NCBI GenBank assembly: GCA_964630665.1
Contig: CAZVVN010000039.1
Span: forward strand, 1-28,023
Direction of reading: 5' to 3'
Origin: UBA9619 sp964630665
GTDB taxonomy: Bacteria > Pseudomonadota > Gammaproteobacteria > Arenicellales > UBA868
DNA length: 28,023 nucleotides
Positions within the stretch are counted from its first letter, which is position 1; the number at the start of each line of letters is the position of its first letter. The translations under genes were made by a program, and so were the position numbers. The notes beneath the pieces are model-generated. The model had not been told where the DNA came from and ran no database searches. It saw only the letters and a program-made list of their open reading frames with translations. Shown piece by piece: positions 1 to 8,092 of the stretch.

Positions 1-2
1 AG

Positions 3-1427
3 GATGAACCGGCTCTACCTGGCTTTGTGGCCAGCTGTATTCAGAACTGGCAACGGCAACCGGTTGCGCCGATCATAGTCGAACACGGCCCTATCTATGA
101 AGGCAACCCACACCCCCTGAACCTGTCGGCCATGCCGATTCCCGTTCATGCGTTGAAAGATGGTGGTCCTTATTTCGATGCCGGGGTCGTGATTGCCAGG
201 GATCCTGACAGCGGTGTGCGAAACGCATCTATCCAGCGGTTTATGGTCGTCGACAACACGACTCTGCACATCAATATTGACGCTGGCCGTCACCTGGGAC
301 TCTACCTGGAGAAAGCGAAAAACCGTAACGAGCCGTTGAGGTTCTCCCTCAACTGCGGTGTTGGGCCCGGTCTTCATTTCGCTGCCGCAACACCGGCTGA
401 AGCTGCTCCGCCGGATACCGACGAACTGGGCATCGCCAGTGAATTCCACGCTGCACCACTGGAACTCGTCGAAGGTAAAACATTACCCGTACAGCTGGTG
501 GCCAATGCCATGTATGCACTGGAATGTGAAATGTTTCCAGGAGAAGTCGGTGAAGAAGGACCCTTCGCGGAGGTCACCGGCTATTACGCCAATCGAGAGC
601 CCCGCCCAGTGGTCCATGTTCGGGCCATACACGCCCGTCCCGACCCGGTTTTTCAAACCATAATCTCCGGCAGTGAAGTGTGGAATTCTGTCGGGCTTCT
701 GGGTGAAGCAAATGTGCTGTCAACGCTGCAGCGCCAAGTACCCGGCACACGCGATGTCTATTTCAGCCATGGCGGCTGCGGCTTCTATCACGCCGTCGTG
801 CAACTCGAGCAAAAACGCCGTGGCTGGTCGAAGCAGGCTATCCTGGCGACCTTCAGCGCATTCCCACCACTGAAGATGGTCACAGTAGTCGACGAAGACG
901 TCGACATCCGTAGCTCGACCGATGTTGAGTGGGCGATGGCAACCCGACTGGATGCGGCAACGGGGATACTCACGGTCGATAACAGTTTCGGCCATGGCTT
1001 GAACCCGACCTTTACGGATTACCTGGGTACCAAGGTTGGCTTTGACTGCTGTCGACCCTTTCCGCACACGGCAGAGTACGATCGAGCGGCTTACAAGGCA
1101 GTTGATATCGACAGTTACCATATCGAGATTCCGGAAATCACATCGTTACCTCAGGCTGACGAACGCCCGCTTCGGGAACGTATTGCAGCGGACATGCGCC
1201 TCACGATGCAGCGTCTATCTCGGCCCACACTCAAAGAGCGGATTGCTGCAGATTTCCGGGCCAGCATCTCACACAGCGGCCCACCACCGCTTGGCAGACG
1301 GATCGCAGCTGACATGCGCTTCACCCGACAGCATGCGGCGAACCGCGGGTCCGCCATTCAAGCAAGCGGCCATGAGCGAGATCACAGTGAGGTACGACCC
1401 AGGGTGCGGATCGGCCTGGTCCGGTGA
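3..1427 (+). CDS. UbiD-family prenyl-FMN decarboxylase, 5' end cut by window, with repeat tail
   Basis: This is the C-terminal part of a UbiD-type (de)carboxylase, which uses prenylated FMN and a metal to remove carboxylate from aromatic or unsaturated acids in the cytoplasm. The frame is open to the left edge (DEPALPGF precedes the GTG at 27), so the true start lies outside the window. Family marks are the GRHLG arginine segment, GPGLHFAAAT (His region), ELVEGKTLP, the ECE glutamate near the middle and EGPFAEVTGYY. The last carries two glutamates five residues apart, as in the catalytic pair of Fdc1/UbiD, so the visible active site looks intact. After the usual end near IEIPEI, the protein continues about 90 residues into a tail with three 20-residue repeats (separate entry). 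Its stop overlaps the start of ubiX, the cofactor gene, which supports a dedicated decarboxylase operon. The substrate is unknown; a hydroxy- or aminobenzoate or a heteroaromatic acid would fit the neighbours. Confidence 0.93.
   Translation, partial: DEPALPGFVASCIQNWQRQPVAPIIVEHGPIYEGNPHPLNLSAMPIPVHALKDGGPYFDAGVVIARDPDSGVRNASIQRFMVVDNTTLHINIDAGRHLGLYLEKAKNRNEPLRFSLNCGVGPGLHFAAATPAEAAPPDTDELGIASEFHAAPLELVEGKTLPVQLVANAMYALECEMFPGEVGEEGPFAEVTGYYANREPRPVVHVRAIHARPDPVFQTIISGSEVWNSVGLLGEANVLSTLQRQVPGTRDVYFSHGGCGFYHAVVQLEQKRRGWSKQAILATFSAFPPLKMVTVVDEDVDIRSSTDVEWAMATRLDAATGILTVDNSFGHGLNPTFTDYLGTKVGFDCCRPFPHTAEYDRAAYKAVDIDSYHIEIPEITSLPQADERPLRERIAADMRLTMQRLSRPTLKERIAADFRASISHSGPPPLGRRIAADMRFTRQHAANRGSAIQASGHERDHSEVRPRVRIGLVR
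1173..1319 (+). repeat. Three 20-residue (60-bp) tandem repeats in the UbiD tail
   Basis: Three copies of a nine-residue core, RERIAADMR (1173-1199), KERIAADFR (1233-1259) and GRRIAADMR (1293-1319), start exactly 60 bases apart and in frame. Each core is preceded by proline and leucine (RPL, RPTL, PPPL). The codons for the IAAD core differ between copies at third positions (ATT GCA GCG GAC, ATT GCT GCA GAT, ATC GCA GCT GAC) while the peptide is kept. That suggests selection on the peptide rather than a recent DNA duplication. I do not know this tail in characterised UbiD enzymes. It could be a repeated short binding motif, but no function can be assigned. Confidence 0.9.
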
Positions 1428-2026
1428 TGAACAGGCGCCTGATCGTCGGCATTTCGGGGGCAAGCGGTGCAATTTACGGCATACGATTGCTCGAGGTCCT
1501 GCAAGGACTGGCCGGGATAGAAACCCACCTTGTGGTCAGTCACGCCGCCAAACGCACGATCCTGCTCGAGACGGATCATGCGCTGCAACAGGTGGAAGGT
1601 CTCGCAGACCAGGTGTTCGGGTTCAATGACATCGCAGCCTGCGTCTCATCCGGCTCCTATCAGACCCTGGGAATGGCCATCATCCCCTGCTCAATCAAGA
1701 CACTATCCGGCGTCGCCCAGAGCTACGCTGATAACCTGCTGGTCCGGGCAGCCGACGTTGTGCTCAAAGAGCAGCGAAAACTGGTTCTGGTTCTACGCGA
1801 GACGCCACTTCACCTGGGCCACACCCGTTTGATGTCGCAGGCCATTGAGATAGGAGCTACGCTCCTGCCTGCAATGCCGGCCTTCTATCACCGTCCCCTG
1901 ACTATCGACGACCTCGTCAACCAGACGGTCAACCGCGTGCTGGACCAGTTCGACATCGAATTGCCGGAAGATCTGTTTGCTCGCTGGCAGGGACCGGTCA
2001 AGCTCAAGACCAAAACCTCTGCTTAA
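1427..2026 (+). CDS. ubiX: Flavin prenyltransferase UbiX/Pad1
   Basis: UbiX joins dimethylallyl phosphate to reduced FMN, making the prenyl-FMN that UbiD enzymes need. The protein (199 residues from this ATG) shows the N-terminal flavin and phosphate loop GISGASGAIYG, the SSGS segment, the IIPCSIKTLSGVAQSYADNL helix region and the C-terminal LRETPLHLGHTRLMSQA and PAMPAFYHRP stretches typical of the family. Length is normal (about 190-210). The ATG shares one base with the upstream TGA; a GTG directly before it (1424) is an alternative start giving a four-base overlap. Such coupling to the UbiD gene indicates co-translation and a catabolic role, rather than a housekeeping role in ubiquinone synthesis. 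No strong ribosome binding site is visible, consistent with translational coupling. Confidence 0.95.
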   Translation: MNRRLIVGISGASGAIYGIRLLEVLQGLAGIETHLVVSHAAKRTILLETDHALQQVEGLADQVFGFNDIAACVSSGSYQTLGMAIIPCSIKTLSGVAQSYADNLLVRAADVVLKEQRKLVLVLRETPLHLGHTRLMSQAIEIGATLLPAMPAFYHRPLTIDDLVNQTVNRVLDQFDIELPEDLFARWQGPVKLKTKTSA

Positions 2027-2041
2027 CAAGGACCCCTCCCG

Positions 2042-2776
2042 ATGGCAGTAGCGCCCGACCGATACAACAGCTTGATGTCAGTTGTTCGCGATCGAATGAC
2101 CAGCCGGGCCTTTGATCCTGATTGTGAGATACCCAACTCGCATTACGAGTTGATTCTCGAAGCCGCTCGGCATGCACCTTCAGGGGCCAATGCGCAGCCC
2201 TGGCACTACATCGTAGTCACCGAGAGCAAGACCAAGGATCTGCTGGCAGAGCGCTTCAAGGCCGAGCAGAAGGCCCGGGCACTGGCAAAGATGAAATTCC
2301 CAACACCCAACTATGAAGGTATCCGTTCAGCACCAGGCTTGGTCGTCGTTGTCGCTGATTTCCGTTATGTAAAGGCCTTTCCAGTTCTCAACGATGATTC
2401 GGAGATCGACCGGATGTACCGACAGAATGCCGAACGGATACTGCTGCAAAGCGTCGCCGCCTCAGTGATGTCAGCTCACCTTGCTGCTTCTGCACTGGGC
2501 TACGCCGTATGGTGGGTGACCGCCATCGGGCAACAGGCGATCCAGCAGGAACTCAAACCAGTCCTCGCCGTACCCGACGAACTGGACATCATCGATATCA
2601 TGTGTTTCGGTCCTCCGCTCAAGGTCCCATATAAGCGGTGGAAAAAGAAACTTGAACAGATCCTGCACTGGGACCGTTTCGACCCGGCGCTGTTCCCCAC
2701 CGACGACCAGATCGATACCTGGATCCGTGAGCACCGACATCACGTCATGTACCGGGACGAATCCCGAGTCGACTGA
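2042..2776 (+). CDS. Nitroreductase-family flavoprotein
   Basis: This is an FMN-dependent oxidoreductase of the nitroreductase superfamily, 244 residues and apparently complete. Visible marks are the N-terminal RMTSRAFDPD segment (an R-x-x-S-R-x-F FMN-phosphate motif), APSGANAQPWHYIVV (the typical second flavin segment) and the C-terminal LAASALGYAVWWVTAIG and DIIDIMCFGPP regions. A basic C-terminal extension follows (YKRWKKKLEQILHWDRF). An AAGGA ribosome binding site lies 9 bases before the ATG. It sits 15 bases after ubiX and is probably part of the same operon. Family members reduce nitro groups, quinones, enones or flavins; the real substrate here cannot be told. It could reduce a nitroaromatic or act on a pathway intermediate. 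Its role as a flavin reductase for the HpaB-type enzyme downstream is only a guess. Confidence 0.9.
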   Translation: MAVAPDRYNSLMSVVRDRMTSRAFDPDCEIPNSHYELILEAARHAPSGANAQPWHYIVVTESKTKDLLAERFKAEQKARALAKMKFPTPNYEGIRSAPGLVVVVADFRYVKAFPVLNDDSEIDRMYRQNAERILLQSVAASVMSAHLAASALGYAVWWVTAIGQQAIQQELKPVLAVPDELDIIDIMCFGPPLKVPYKRWKKKLEQILHWDRFDPALFPTDDQIDTWIREHRHHVMYRDESRVD

Positions 2777-2788
2777 GGTTATCTTTCT

Positions 2789-2917
2789 ATGGACTGGGTG
2801 CGGCGAATCAACACCGGCCAGAGCAAAACTGCAAAATCCGGTCCGGTAAATCTCCGGCGCTTTGAACATGATGCTGCAGCGTCGACAAAAGTTGTTGGTC
2901 GCAGCGCCGCTTCATGA
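2789..2917 (+). CDS. Small 42-residue ORF coupled to the VOC gene
   Basis: An ATG at 2789 opens a 42-codon frame that fills almost the whole gap between the nitroreductase and the VOC gene. Its TGA overlaps the next gene's ATG by four bases (ATGA at 2914-2917). A GAGG sequence about 11 bases upstream, at the end of the nitroreductase gene, could serve as ribosome binding site. The peptide begins MDWVRRINTG and ends VVGRSAAS. It is basic, has no hydrophobic segment and no cysteine, and I recognise no family. The following gene has no ribosome binding site of its own, so translation of this frame may carry ribosomes to it, either as a leader cistron or as a real small protein. The coding call rests on position and overlap only. 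Confidence 0.45.
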   Translation: MDWVRRINTGQSKTAKSGPVNLRRFEHDAAASTKVVGRSAAS

Positions 2918-3750
2918 CCATAGACTGGAAGAACGACCCGGTCCGACTGGACCACGTCATGCTCCTCTCGGCAGAGCCCGCCCGTTTAGCGGCGTTCTAT
3001 CAGAATGCCCTGTGCATGAAAGCGACTACCGGCGGTACACCGATTCTTCTTCAGGGTGCTGGCCGAAAGCTGCTCATCGATAGCGGTCCGTCAAAGACAC
3101 TAGGCTTCGGCGCCTATTCGTTCAGCAGCGATGCTTCGCTCAAACGATTTCGAACGACACTCGAAGACCGGGGCTCGACTATAGAACCCTCCCCGAGTCC
3201 ACTGTTCGACGATTCTGCCTTCTCGGTCTTTGACCCCGACAGAAACCGGATTGTGTTCGGAGTTTCAGATTCGGACATTCCGGACAAGACCCGCCCGGCG
3301 AGGCTTCAGCACCTGGTTCTGGCTACCGATGAGATGGCACCCATGGTCGATTTTTATACCTCTTGTTTGGGCTTCCGTATGATTGATAAAGTCGAGGACG
3401 ACACGGGTGACCTGCGGGCCTGCTTTTTCAACAGCGACCTAGAGCACCACAGCTTTGCTTTCTTTAAAGCTGTCGAAAAGAGGCTCGACCACCATGCCTA
3501 TGAGGTCGGCGAATGGGGACTGATTCGAGACTGGGCCGACCACATGGCGACTCTGGCTGTCCCGATTGTCTGGGGCCCCGGCCGACATGGGCCTGGCAAC
3601 AACCTGTTTTTCATGGTACATGACCCGGACAAGAACTGGGTCGAGATCTCGGCGGAACTGGAACAACTGACAGACGACAGAACCCTGCGAACATGGCCCC
3701 ACGGCGAAAAAGCGCTGAACCTTTGGGGACCCGGATATTTACGCAGTTAG
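2914..3750 (+). CDS. Two-module VOC protein, type I extradiol dioxygenase-like
   Basis: The 278-residue protein has two vicinal-oxygen-chelate modules (about residues 10-118 and 128-250), the layout of type I extradiol ring-cleaving dioxygenases. The C-terminal module holds a likely metal triad: H133 (RLQHLVLA), H193 or H194 (LDHHAYEV) and E244 (NWVEI). GPGRHGPGNN supplies the acid-base histidine H225. With catechol 2,3-dioxygenase XylE as guide (H246, Y255, E265), the spacing H225...E244 is the same, but the position of the catalytic tyrosine is Met234. The protein may therefore be an atypical dioxygenase or another metal-dependent enzyme of the fold. The start overlaps the small ORF by four bases and no separate ribosome binding site is seen. 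It is followed after 10 bases by the FAH-family gene, a common pairing in meta-cleavage operons. Confidence 0.88.
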   Translation: MTIDWKNDPVRLDHVMLLSAEPARLAAFYQNALCMKATTGGTPILLQGAGRKLLIDSGPSKTLGFGAYSFSSDASLKRFRTTLEDRGSTIEPSPSPLFDDSAFSVFDPDRNRIVFGVSDSDIPDKTRPARLQHLVLATDEMAPMVDFYTSCLGFRMIDKVEDDTGDLRACFFNSDLEHHSFAFFKAVEKRLDHHAYEVGEWGLIRDWADHMATLAVPIVWGPGRHGPGNNLFFMVHDPDKNWVEISAELEQLTDDRTLRTWPHGEKALNLWGPGYLRS

Positions 3751-3760
3751 GAGAACACTG

Positions 3761-4615
3761 ATGAGACTGATCACATATCGACATTCAAACACAGAGAGTA
3801 TCGGCTTGGTCGATGGCGACGAAGTCGTCGACATCGGTCAGGAAGTTAACGGTGAATACCCGGATCTGAAAGCACTGATCGCTGGTGATGTTCACCAGAT
3901 AGTCGCTAGCGCCCGGCAGAAAGCCAGCCGCCAGCCACTTGCCAAGGTCCAGTTGCTGCCACCCATCACCAATCCCGGCAAAATCATTTGCGTTGGCCTC
4001 AATTATGAAAGCCACCGCAAAGAGACCGGCCGACCCGAGGTCTCGTTTCCGACCCTGTTCACCCGATTTGCCAACACCCAGATCGGCCACGAACAGCCGA
4101 TCTGGCGACCGACTGAGTCGACCAGCCTGGATTACGAAGGCGAACTGGCTGTCGTCATCGGCCAGGGCGGATGGAAGATCCCCGAGAACTCAGCCCTTGA
4201 CCACGTCGCCGGCTATGCGTGCTACAACGATGCTTCGGTCAGAGACTGGCAACGCCACACCAGCCAATTTACACCGGGTAAGAACTTTCTCCATTCGGGA
4301 CCGTTTGGTCCCTGGCTGGTGACCTCCGACGAGATACCCGATCCCTCCAGGCTGACGTTGACCACACGCTTGAACGGAGAAGTGATGCAGCACGCTACGA
4401 CGGACCTGCTCATTTTCACCATACCGGTACTGATTAACTACATCTCCAGGTTTACCCGCCTTGAACCTGGTGACGTGATTGTCAGTGGAACCCCCGGCGG
4501 CGTCGGCTTTAAGCGTGACCCCCAGGTCTTCATGAAACCCGGTGACCGCGTGGAAGTCGAGATCAGCGACATCGGCGTACTGGCGAACCCGATCGAGGCT
4601 GAACCGGCAGCTTGA
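3761..4615 (+). CDS. Fumarylacetoacetate hydrolase-family protein
   Basis: The family hydrolyses, decarboxylates, isomerises or hydrates 2-oxo-acid ring-cleavage products with a divalent metal. The 284-residue protein has an N-terminal cap domain (about 1-68) and a catalytic domain starting near KIICVGLNYESH. Metal ligands are E126 and E128 in DYEGELAVVIG and D157 in YNDASVRDWQ. A lysine in TPGKNF and the C-terminal SGTPGGVG loop are also typical. AGGAG lies 8 bases before the ATG. Length and layout resemble acylpyruvase/FAHD1-like or 5-carboxymethyl-2-oxo-hexenedioate-type enzymes rather than the roughly 260-residue 4-oxalocrotonate decarboxylase or hydratase. It probably handles the product of ring cleavage. 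It is the last plus-strand gene of this block, and only 31 bases separate it from the convergent ABC operon. Confidence 0.92.
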   Translation: MRLITYRHSNTESIGLVDGDEVVDIGQEVNGEYPDLKALIAGDVHQIVASARQKASRQPLAKVQLLPPITNPGKIICVGLNYESHRKETGRPEVSFPTLFTRFANTQIGHEQPIWRPTESTSLDYEGELAVVIGQGGWKIPENSALDHVAGYACYNDASVRDWQRHTSQFTPGKNFLHSGPFGPWLVTSDEIPDPSRLTLTTRLNGEVMQHATTDLLIFTIPVLINYISRFTRLEPGDVIVSGTPGGVGFKRDPQVFMKPGDRVEVEISDIGVLANPIEAEPAA

Positions 4616-4646
4616 CCTTGCCGTAACACCGGCTTCTGGTGCTATT

Positions 4647-5387
4647 TCAAGCCCCGCCATTGACCGAGCGGCCGTCCGAAGTGGCGTCGATCCCCATCAG
4701 ACGTTCCAGCAACGCCTGGTCTTCTCTCAACTCAGCACTCGGGCCGTCGCGCACGATCCTGCCCCGGTTCATGACAACACAGCGCTCTGCGAAACCCAGC
4801 GCAACCCGGCTGTTCTGTTCGACCAGTATGATCGCCATCGACTCCTCGTCACGAAGCCGGGTCATTACTGACTGAAGCTCTTCGACGATAACCGGAGCCA
4901 GCCCTTCAGAGGGCTCATCCATCAACAGCACCTCCGGGTTTCCGACCAGTGCTCGGCCAATGGCCAGCATCTGCTGCTCGCCACCCGACAGCTGGTTACC
5001 TAGATGGTAAAGGCGGTCTTTTAATTGAGGGAAAAGGGCCAGAACCTGTTCACCGGACCACTTGCCCGGCCGAAATGCCACAGCGAGATTCTCCTCAACC
5101 GAGAGAGAAGGAAATATAAGCCGCTCCTGCGGCACAAACCCCAAGCCGGCACAGACCCGCCGGTACGGTTTGTCTTTGCTGATCTCATCTCCCTTCAACC
5201 TGATCGAGCCACCGTGCATGGAAGTGTGGCCCATGACAGTAGAGAGCAGAGTCGACTTGCCAACTCCGTTTCGACCGATAATGCTGAGTACCTCGCCTCC
5301 TGAAATCTCCAGGCTGACATCTTCGATGGCCACGGTCTGACCATAGCCGGCATTGACGTTTTCCAGACTGAGAGCAACTTCAGACAT
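4647..5387 (-). CDS. Branched-chain-type ABC transporter ATPase (LivF-like)
   Basis: One of two cytoplasmic ATPases of a HAAT-family uptake system. The 246-residue protein has Walker A GRNGVGKS (38-45), Q-loop VPQE, signature LSGGEQ (132-137) and Walker B VLLMDEP with D156/E157, and the ASEGL-like SEGL loop usual in LivF. The start chosen is MSEVALSLENV, whose ATG overlaps the end of the livG-like gene by 8 bases. A longer frame reading back into that gene carries no family sequence and was not used. It is the last gene of the five-gene operon. Given the neighbours, the imported ligand is more likely an aromatic acid than an amino acid, but this is inference. Confidence 0.95.
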   Translation of the reverse strand: MSEVALSLENVNAGYGQTVAIEDVSLEISGGEVLSIIGRNGVGKSTLLSTVMGHTSMHGGSIRLKGDEISKDKPYRRVCAGLGFVPQERLIFPSLSVEENLAVAFRPGKWSGEQVLALFPQLKDRLYHLGNQLSGGEQQMLAIGRALVGNPEVLLMDEPSEGLAPVIVEELQSVMTRLRDEESMAIILVEQNSRVALGFAERCVVMNRGRIVRDGPSAELREDQALLERLMGIDATSDGRSVNGGA

Positions 5388-6135
5388 GATGGGCCTGTCC
5401 AAGATAGACAGCGCGGACCCTTTCATCTGCAGCGACCTCGGCGGGCGTCCCCTGGGTAAAGATTTCCCCTGACACCATGACGGTGATGTAGTCGGCGATG
5501 CGGAAAACAATCTCCATATCATGTTCTATGACCAATACCGTGATGTCACCGGACAGAGCATTGGCCGCGTCTAGGATATGCTGACTCTCTGACGACGGAA
5601 TCCCTGCAGCCGGCTCATCGAGTAACAACACGCTGGGTTTCTGCCCCAGTGCAATGACAATCTCTACCAGGCGCTGGCGTCCATAAGGCAACTCTTCGAT
5701 ACGCCGCAGCGCCTCGCTTCCCAGATCGAAGTCTTCCAGCAGAGCAATGGCCTCATCGGTTACGTTGCTGTAGGCCGACAAGGGCTTGAACATGGCGCCG
5801 GCTATTCCCATCCTTTCAGCAATAGCCAGAGAAACGTTCTCCAGCACGGTTAGCCCACGGAACAACTGGTTAATCTGGAACGTCCGAGCGATACCGAGGC
5901 GACTGCGCTCAGCCTGGCCGAGGTCTGTGATGTCTTCACCTTCGAGTGAGATCCGCCCGCTTGTAGGTGACAGAACCCCGGTAATCAGGTTGATAAACGT
6001 CGTCTTGCCGGCGCCATTGGGGCCTATCAGCGCATGTCGGGCACCTCGTTCTAGACTGAAATGAATATTGTGCGCGACTTTAAGAGCACCAAAATGCTTG
6101 TGCAGGCCCACCGTCTGGAGTACCGCTTCACTCAT
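5380..6135 (-). CDS. Branched-chain-type ABC transporter ATPase (LivG-like)
   Basis: The second ATPase of the uptake system, 251 residues. Walker A is GPNGAGKT (38-45), the Q-loop region is ARTFQ, Walker B is VLLLDEP (169-175) and the switch histidine is in VIEHDME. The signature motif reads LPYGRQ (149-154) where most ABC ATPases have LSGGQ; relaxed signatures such as LAYGQQ are normal in LivG proteins, so this is not a sign of decay. The insert AERMGIAGAMFKPLS between Q-loop and signature is also LivG-like. The ATG shares an ATGA overlap with the end of the livM-like gene, and the stop overlaps livF by 8 bases, so the ATPases and permeases should be made in step. Confidence 0.95.
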   Translation of the reverse strand: MSEAVLQTVGLHKHFGALKVAHNIHFSLERGARHALIGPNGAGKTTFINLITGVLSPTSGRISLEGEDITDLGQAERSRLGIARTFQINQLFRGLTVLENVSLAIAERMGIAGAMFKPLSAYSNVTDEAIALLEDFDLGSEALRRIEELPYGRQRLVEIVIALGQKPSVLLLDEPAAGIPSSESQHILDAANALSGDITVLVIEHDMEIVFRIADYITVMVSGEIFTQGTPAEVAADERVRAVYLGQAHHV

Positions 6136-7136
6136 GTGGAGGCACCCCCAATATACTTTCTCAACCGATCAAACAGCCCGATCAGGCCGCCTTGTGCAAA
6201 CATCACCGTCAAGACAAGGACCAGGCCAACCCCAAACTCCCAGAACTCCGGGCTCATCTTGGCCAGTTCATCCTCCAGCACCATGTAGACCACTGCCCCG
6301 ACAAACGCACCGTACAGACGCCCCACTCCGCCCAGAATCAGAATAATCAAGATGGTGCCTGAACGCGCAAAGCTCAGCACATCCAGCGTTACGTAGGCAT
6401 TTGATTCGGCGAACAGGGCGCCTGCAACACCGGCAAGACCTGCCGAAAGTGTGTACACCGTGACGAGACGCTTGTACACCGGTGTGCCGATCGCGTGCAT
6501 CCGATCAGTGTTTTCCCGAATGCCGATCAGAGACATGCCAAACGGTGAGTTCATTACGACCCGTACCACAGCAAACACCAAGAACAGGACAACCAGGGAG
6601 TACCAGTAGTAAGTGTGCCCCCAAAGGTCATACTCGAACATCCCCAGGAGCGGTTTAAAGCTGATACCGATCAGCCCGTCGAAACCACCAGTGACGTCTT
6701 CGTTGACATTGGCAAACTCCTGCAGGCAGATGGCGGTCGCCAGGGTCAGCATGAGCAAAGTCAGGCCATGATAACGAAGCAGGACCGCGCCCGATACCAG
6801 TCCCACCAGTGCGGCGATCACACCGGCCAGCAACAACGCCGATATCGGCTCAGTCCAGCCGAGGTGGGCTGATACCATGCCAGCCACGTAGGCACCGACC
6901 CCGAAATACGCCGCGTGTCCCAGTGTCACCACTCCTGCGAATCCCACGATCAGATCAAGGGACAGTGCAAAGATAATGGTGATCAATACCTGGGTACCAA
7001 AAGCCATGTAGTCGGGTAACAAGAAGAAAGCCGAGACTGCGAGCACCCAGGGCAGACCCTCCCACCACTTCAGACGCTGACGAGAACGGAAGAATCCTCG
7101 TGTACTGTTCGCTGCCACAGTCCGGTGCTCAGCCAT
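6132..7136 (-). CDS. Branched-chain-type ABC transporter permease (LivM-like)
   Basis: Inner-membrane permease of the HAAT system, 334 residues from the ATG of MAEHRTVAANSTRG. The chain is strongly hydrophobic, with about eight to ten membrane segments, and carries the LivM-specific GFAGVVTLGHAAYFGVGAY segment, SPFGMSLIGIRENTDRMHAIG (the coupling loop that meets the ATPase) and GGVGRLYGAFVGA near the C terminus. The start overlaps the end of the livH-like gene by 8 bases, the same overlap size as between the two ATPase genes. A longer upstream reading with MSSSCSARM was rejected, as it lies inside livH and adds nothing family-like. Confidence 0.94.
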   Translation of the reverse strand: MAEHRTVAANSTRGFFRSRQRLKWWEGLPWVLAVSAFFLLPDYMAFGTQVLITIIFALSLDLIVGFAGVVTLGHAAYFGVGAYVAGMVSAHLGWTEPISALLLAGVIAALVGLVSGAVLLRYHGLTLLMLTLATAICLQEFANVNEDVTGGFDGLIGISFKPLLGMFEYDLWGHTYYWYSLVVLFLVFAVVRVVMNSPFGMSLIGIRENTDRMHAIGTPVYKRLVTVYTLSAGLAGVAGALFAESNAYVTLDVLSFARSGTILIILILGGVGRLYGAFVGAVVYMVLEDELAKMSPEFWEFGVGLVLVLTVMFAQGGLIGLFDRLRKYIGGAST

Positions 7137-8004
7137 GACGCCCGTAGAGGCCATTCGGGCGGAGCAGGAGGACGACAATAGCGATTACATAGATAAAAAA
7201 CGCTCCCCCCTCAGGCCACAGGTATTTTCCGCCGTTATCGATAACACCAAGGATAAGTGCTGCCACAAAGGCACCCTTGATGGTGCCCAGCCCCCCGACA
7301 GCCACCACAATGAGAAAAAGCACCAGGTACTGGATCGCAAAACTGGGGCTCAGCCCAAGGATATCGACAGCGAGGCCACCACCCAGTGCAGCCAGGCCAC
7401 TTCCCAATGCAAACGTGAAACGGAAAAGCCCATCGACATTGATACCGACCGACTGCGCCATCATGGGATTGTCGACAGCAGCCCGGACCCGCGCCCCGAT
7501 CATGGTTTTCTCGAAACCGTACCAGATGCCCAGGGCCATCAACAGGCCAGTACCGATCATGAACACCCGATAGGTGGGAAACCGGCGGAATCCCAGATCC
7601 AACTGCCCGCGCAGTTCCTCCGGCACCTTGATGGTGACAGGATCAGGGCCAAAAACATAGGTGAAGCTGGCGGTCGCCATGAACACCAAGCCGATACACA
7701 AAAGAACCTGGTCTAGCTCTCCTGCCTTATATAGCGGTGCATAAAACACCCGTTCAAAGACCACGCTTACGATCCCGACGGCGATTGCAGCAAACAACAG
7801 CGCCGGGATAAAAGGAACCCCGATCTGGGACATAAGGCTGGTCATGAAATAACCGCCGGCCATCGCAAAAACACCGTGCGCCAGGTTCACAAAACCCATC
7901 AGCCCCATCGTCACCGAAAGCCCAACCGATATGATGAAAAGGATCATCGCGTAAGCCAGCCCATCAAAAATGATGCTGACGACGACGTTAGATAGCTGGC
8001 TCAC
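7129..8004 (-). CDS. Branched-chain-type ABC transporter permease (LivH-like)
   Basis: Partner permease of the HAAT system, 291 residues with a GTG start. Family marks are MGLMGFVNLAHGVFAMAGGY near the N terminus, the coupling-loop region GARVRAAVDNPMMAQSVGINV in the middle, and VVAVGGLGTIKGAFVAALILG toward the C terminus. About eight membrane segments are visible. No clear ribosome binding site precedes the GTG, which lies 130 bases after the binding-protein gene and past a strong stem-loop. Low translation and reduced read-through would both give less permease than binding protein, which is the usual ratio for such systems. Confidence 0.94.
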   Translation of the reverse strand: MSQLSNVVVSIIFDGLAYAMILFIISVGLSVTMGLMGFVNLAHGVFAMAGGYFMTSLMSQIGVPFIPALLFAAIAVGIVSVVFERVFYAPLYKAGELDQVLLCIGLVFMATASFTYVFGPDPVTIKVPEELRGQLDLGFRRFPTYRVFMIGTGLLMALGIWYGFEKTMIGARVRAAVDNPMMAQSVGINVDGLFRFTFALGSGLAALGGGLAVDILGLSPSFAIQYLVLFLIVVAVGGLGTIKGAFVAALILGVIDNGGKYLWPEGGAFFIYVIAIVVLLLRPNGLYGRHG

Positions 8005-8092
8005 AGGGATGTGGGAAAGGAAGACCGTCGATTTTCCAGCCGAGTGTCAGATATCACCCGGCCAGGCTGTTCAGGCGGATTAACACGCCTCG

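Noticed and set aside
4616..4646. Possible bidirectional terminator between the convergent FAH and livF-like genes
   Set aside because: Only a CACC/GGTG stem with one wobble pair and a weak T stretch; too little to call.
5380..6135. LivG-like ATPase as a decayed ABC protein because of its LPYGRQ signature
   Set aside because: LivG proteins normally have relaxed signatures such as LAYGQQ; Walker motifs are intact.
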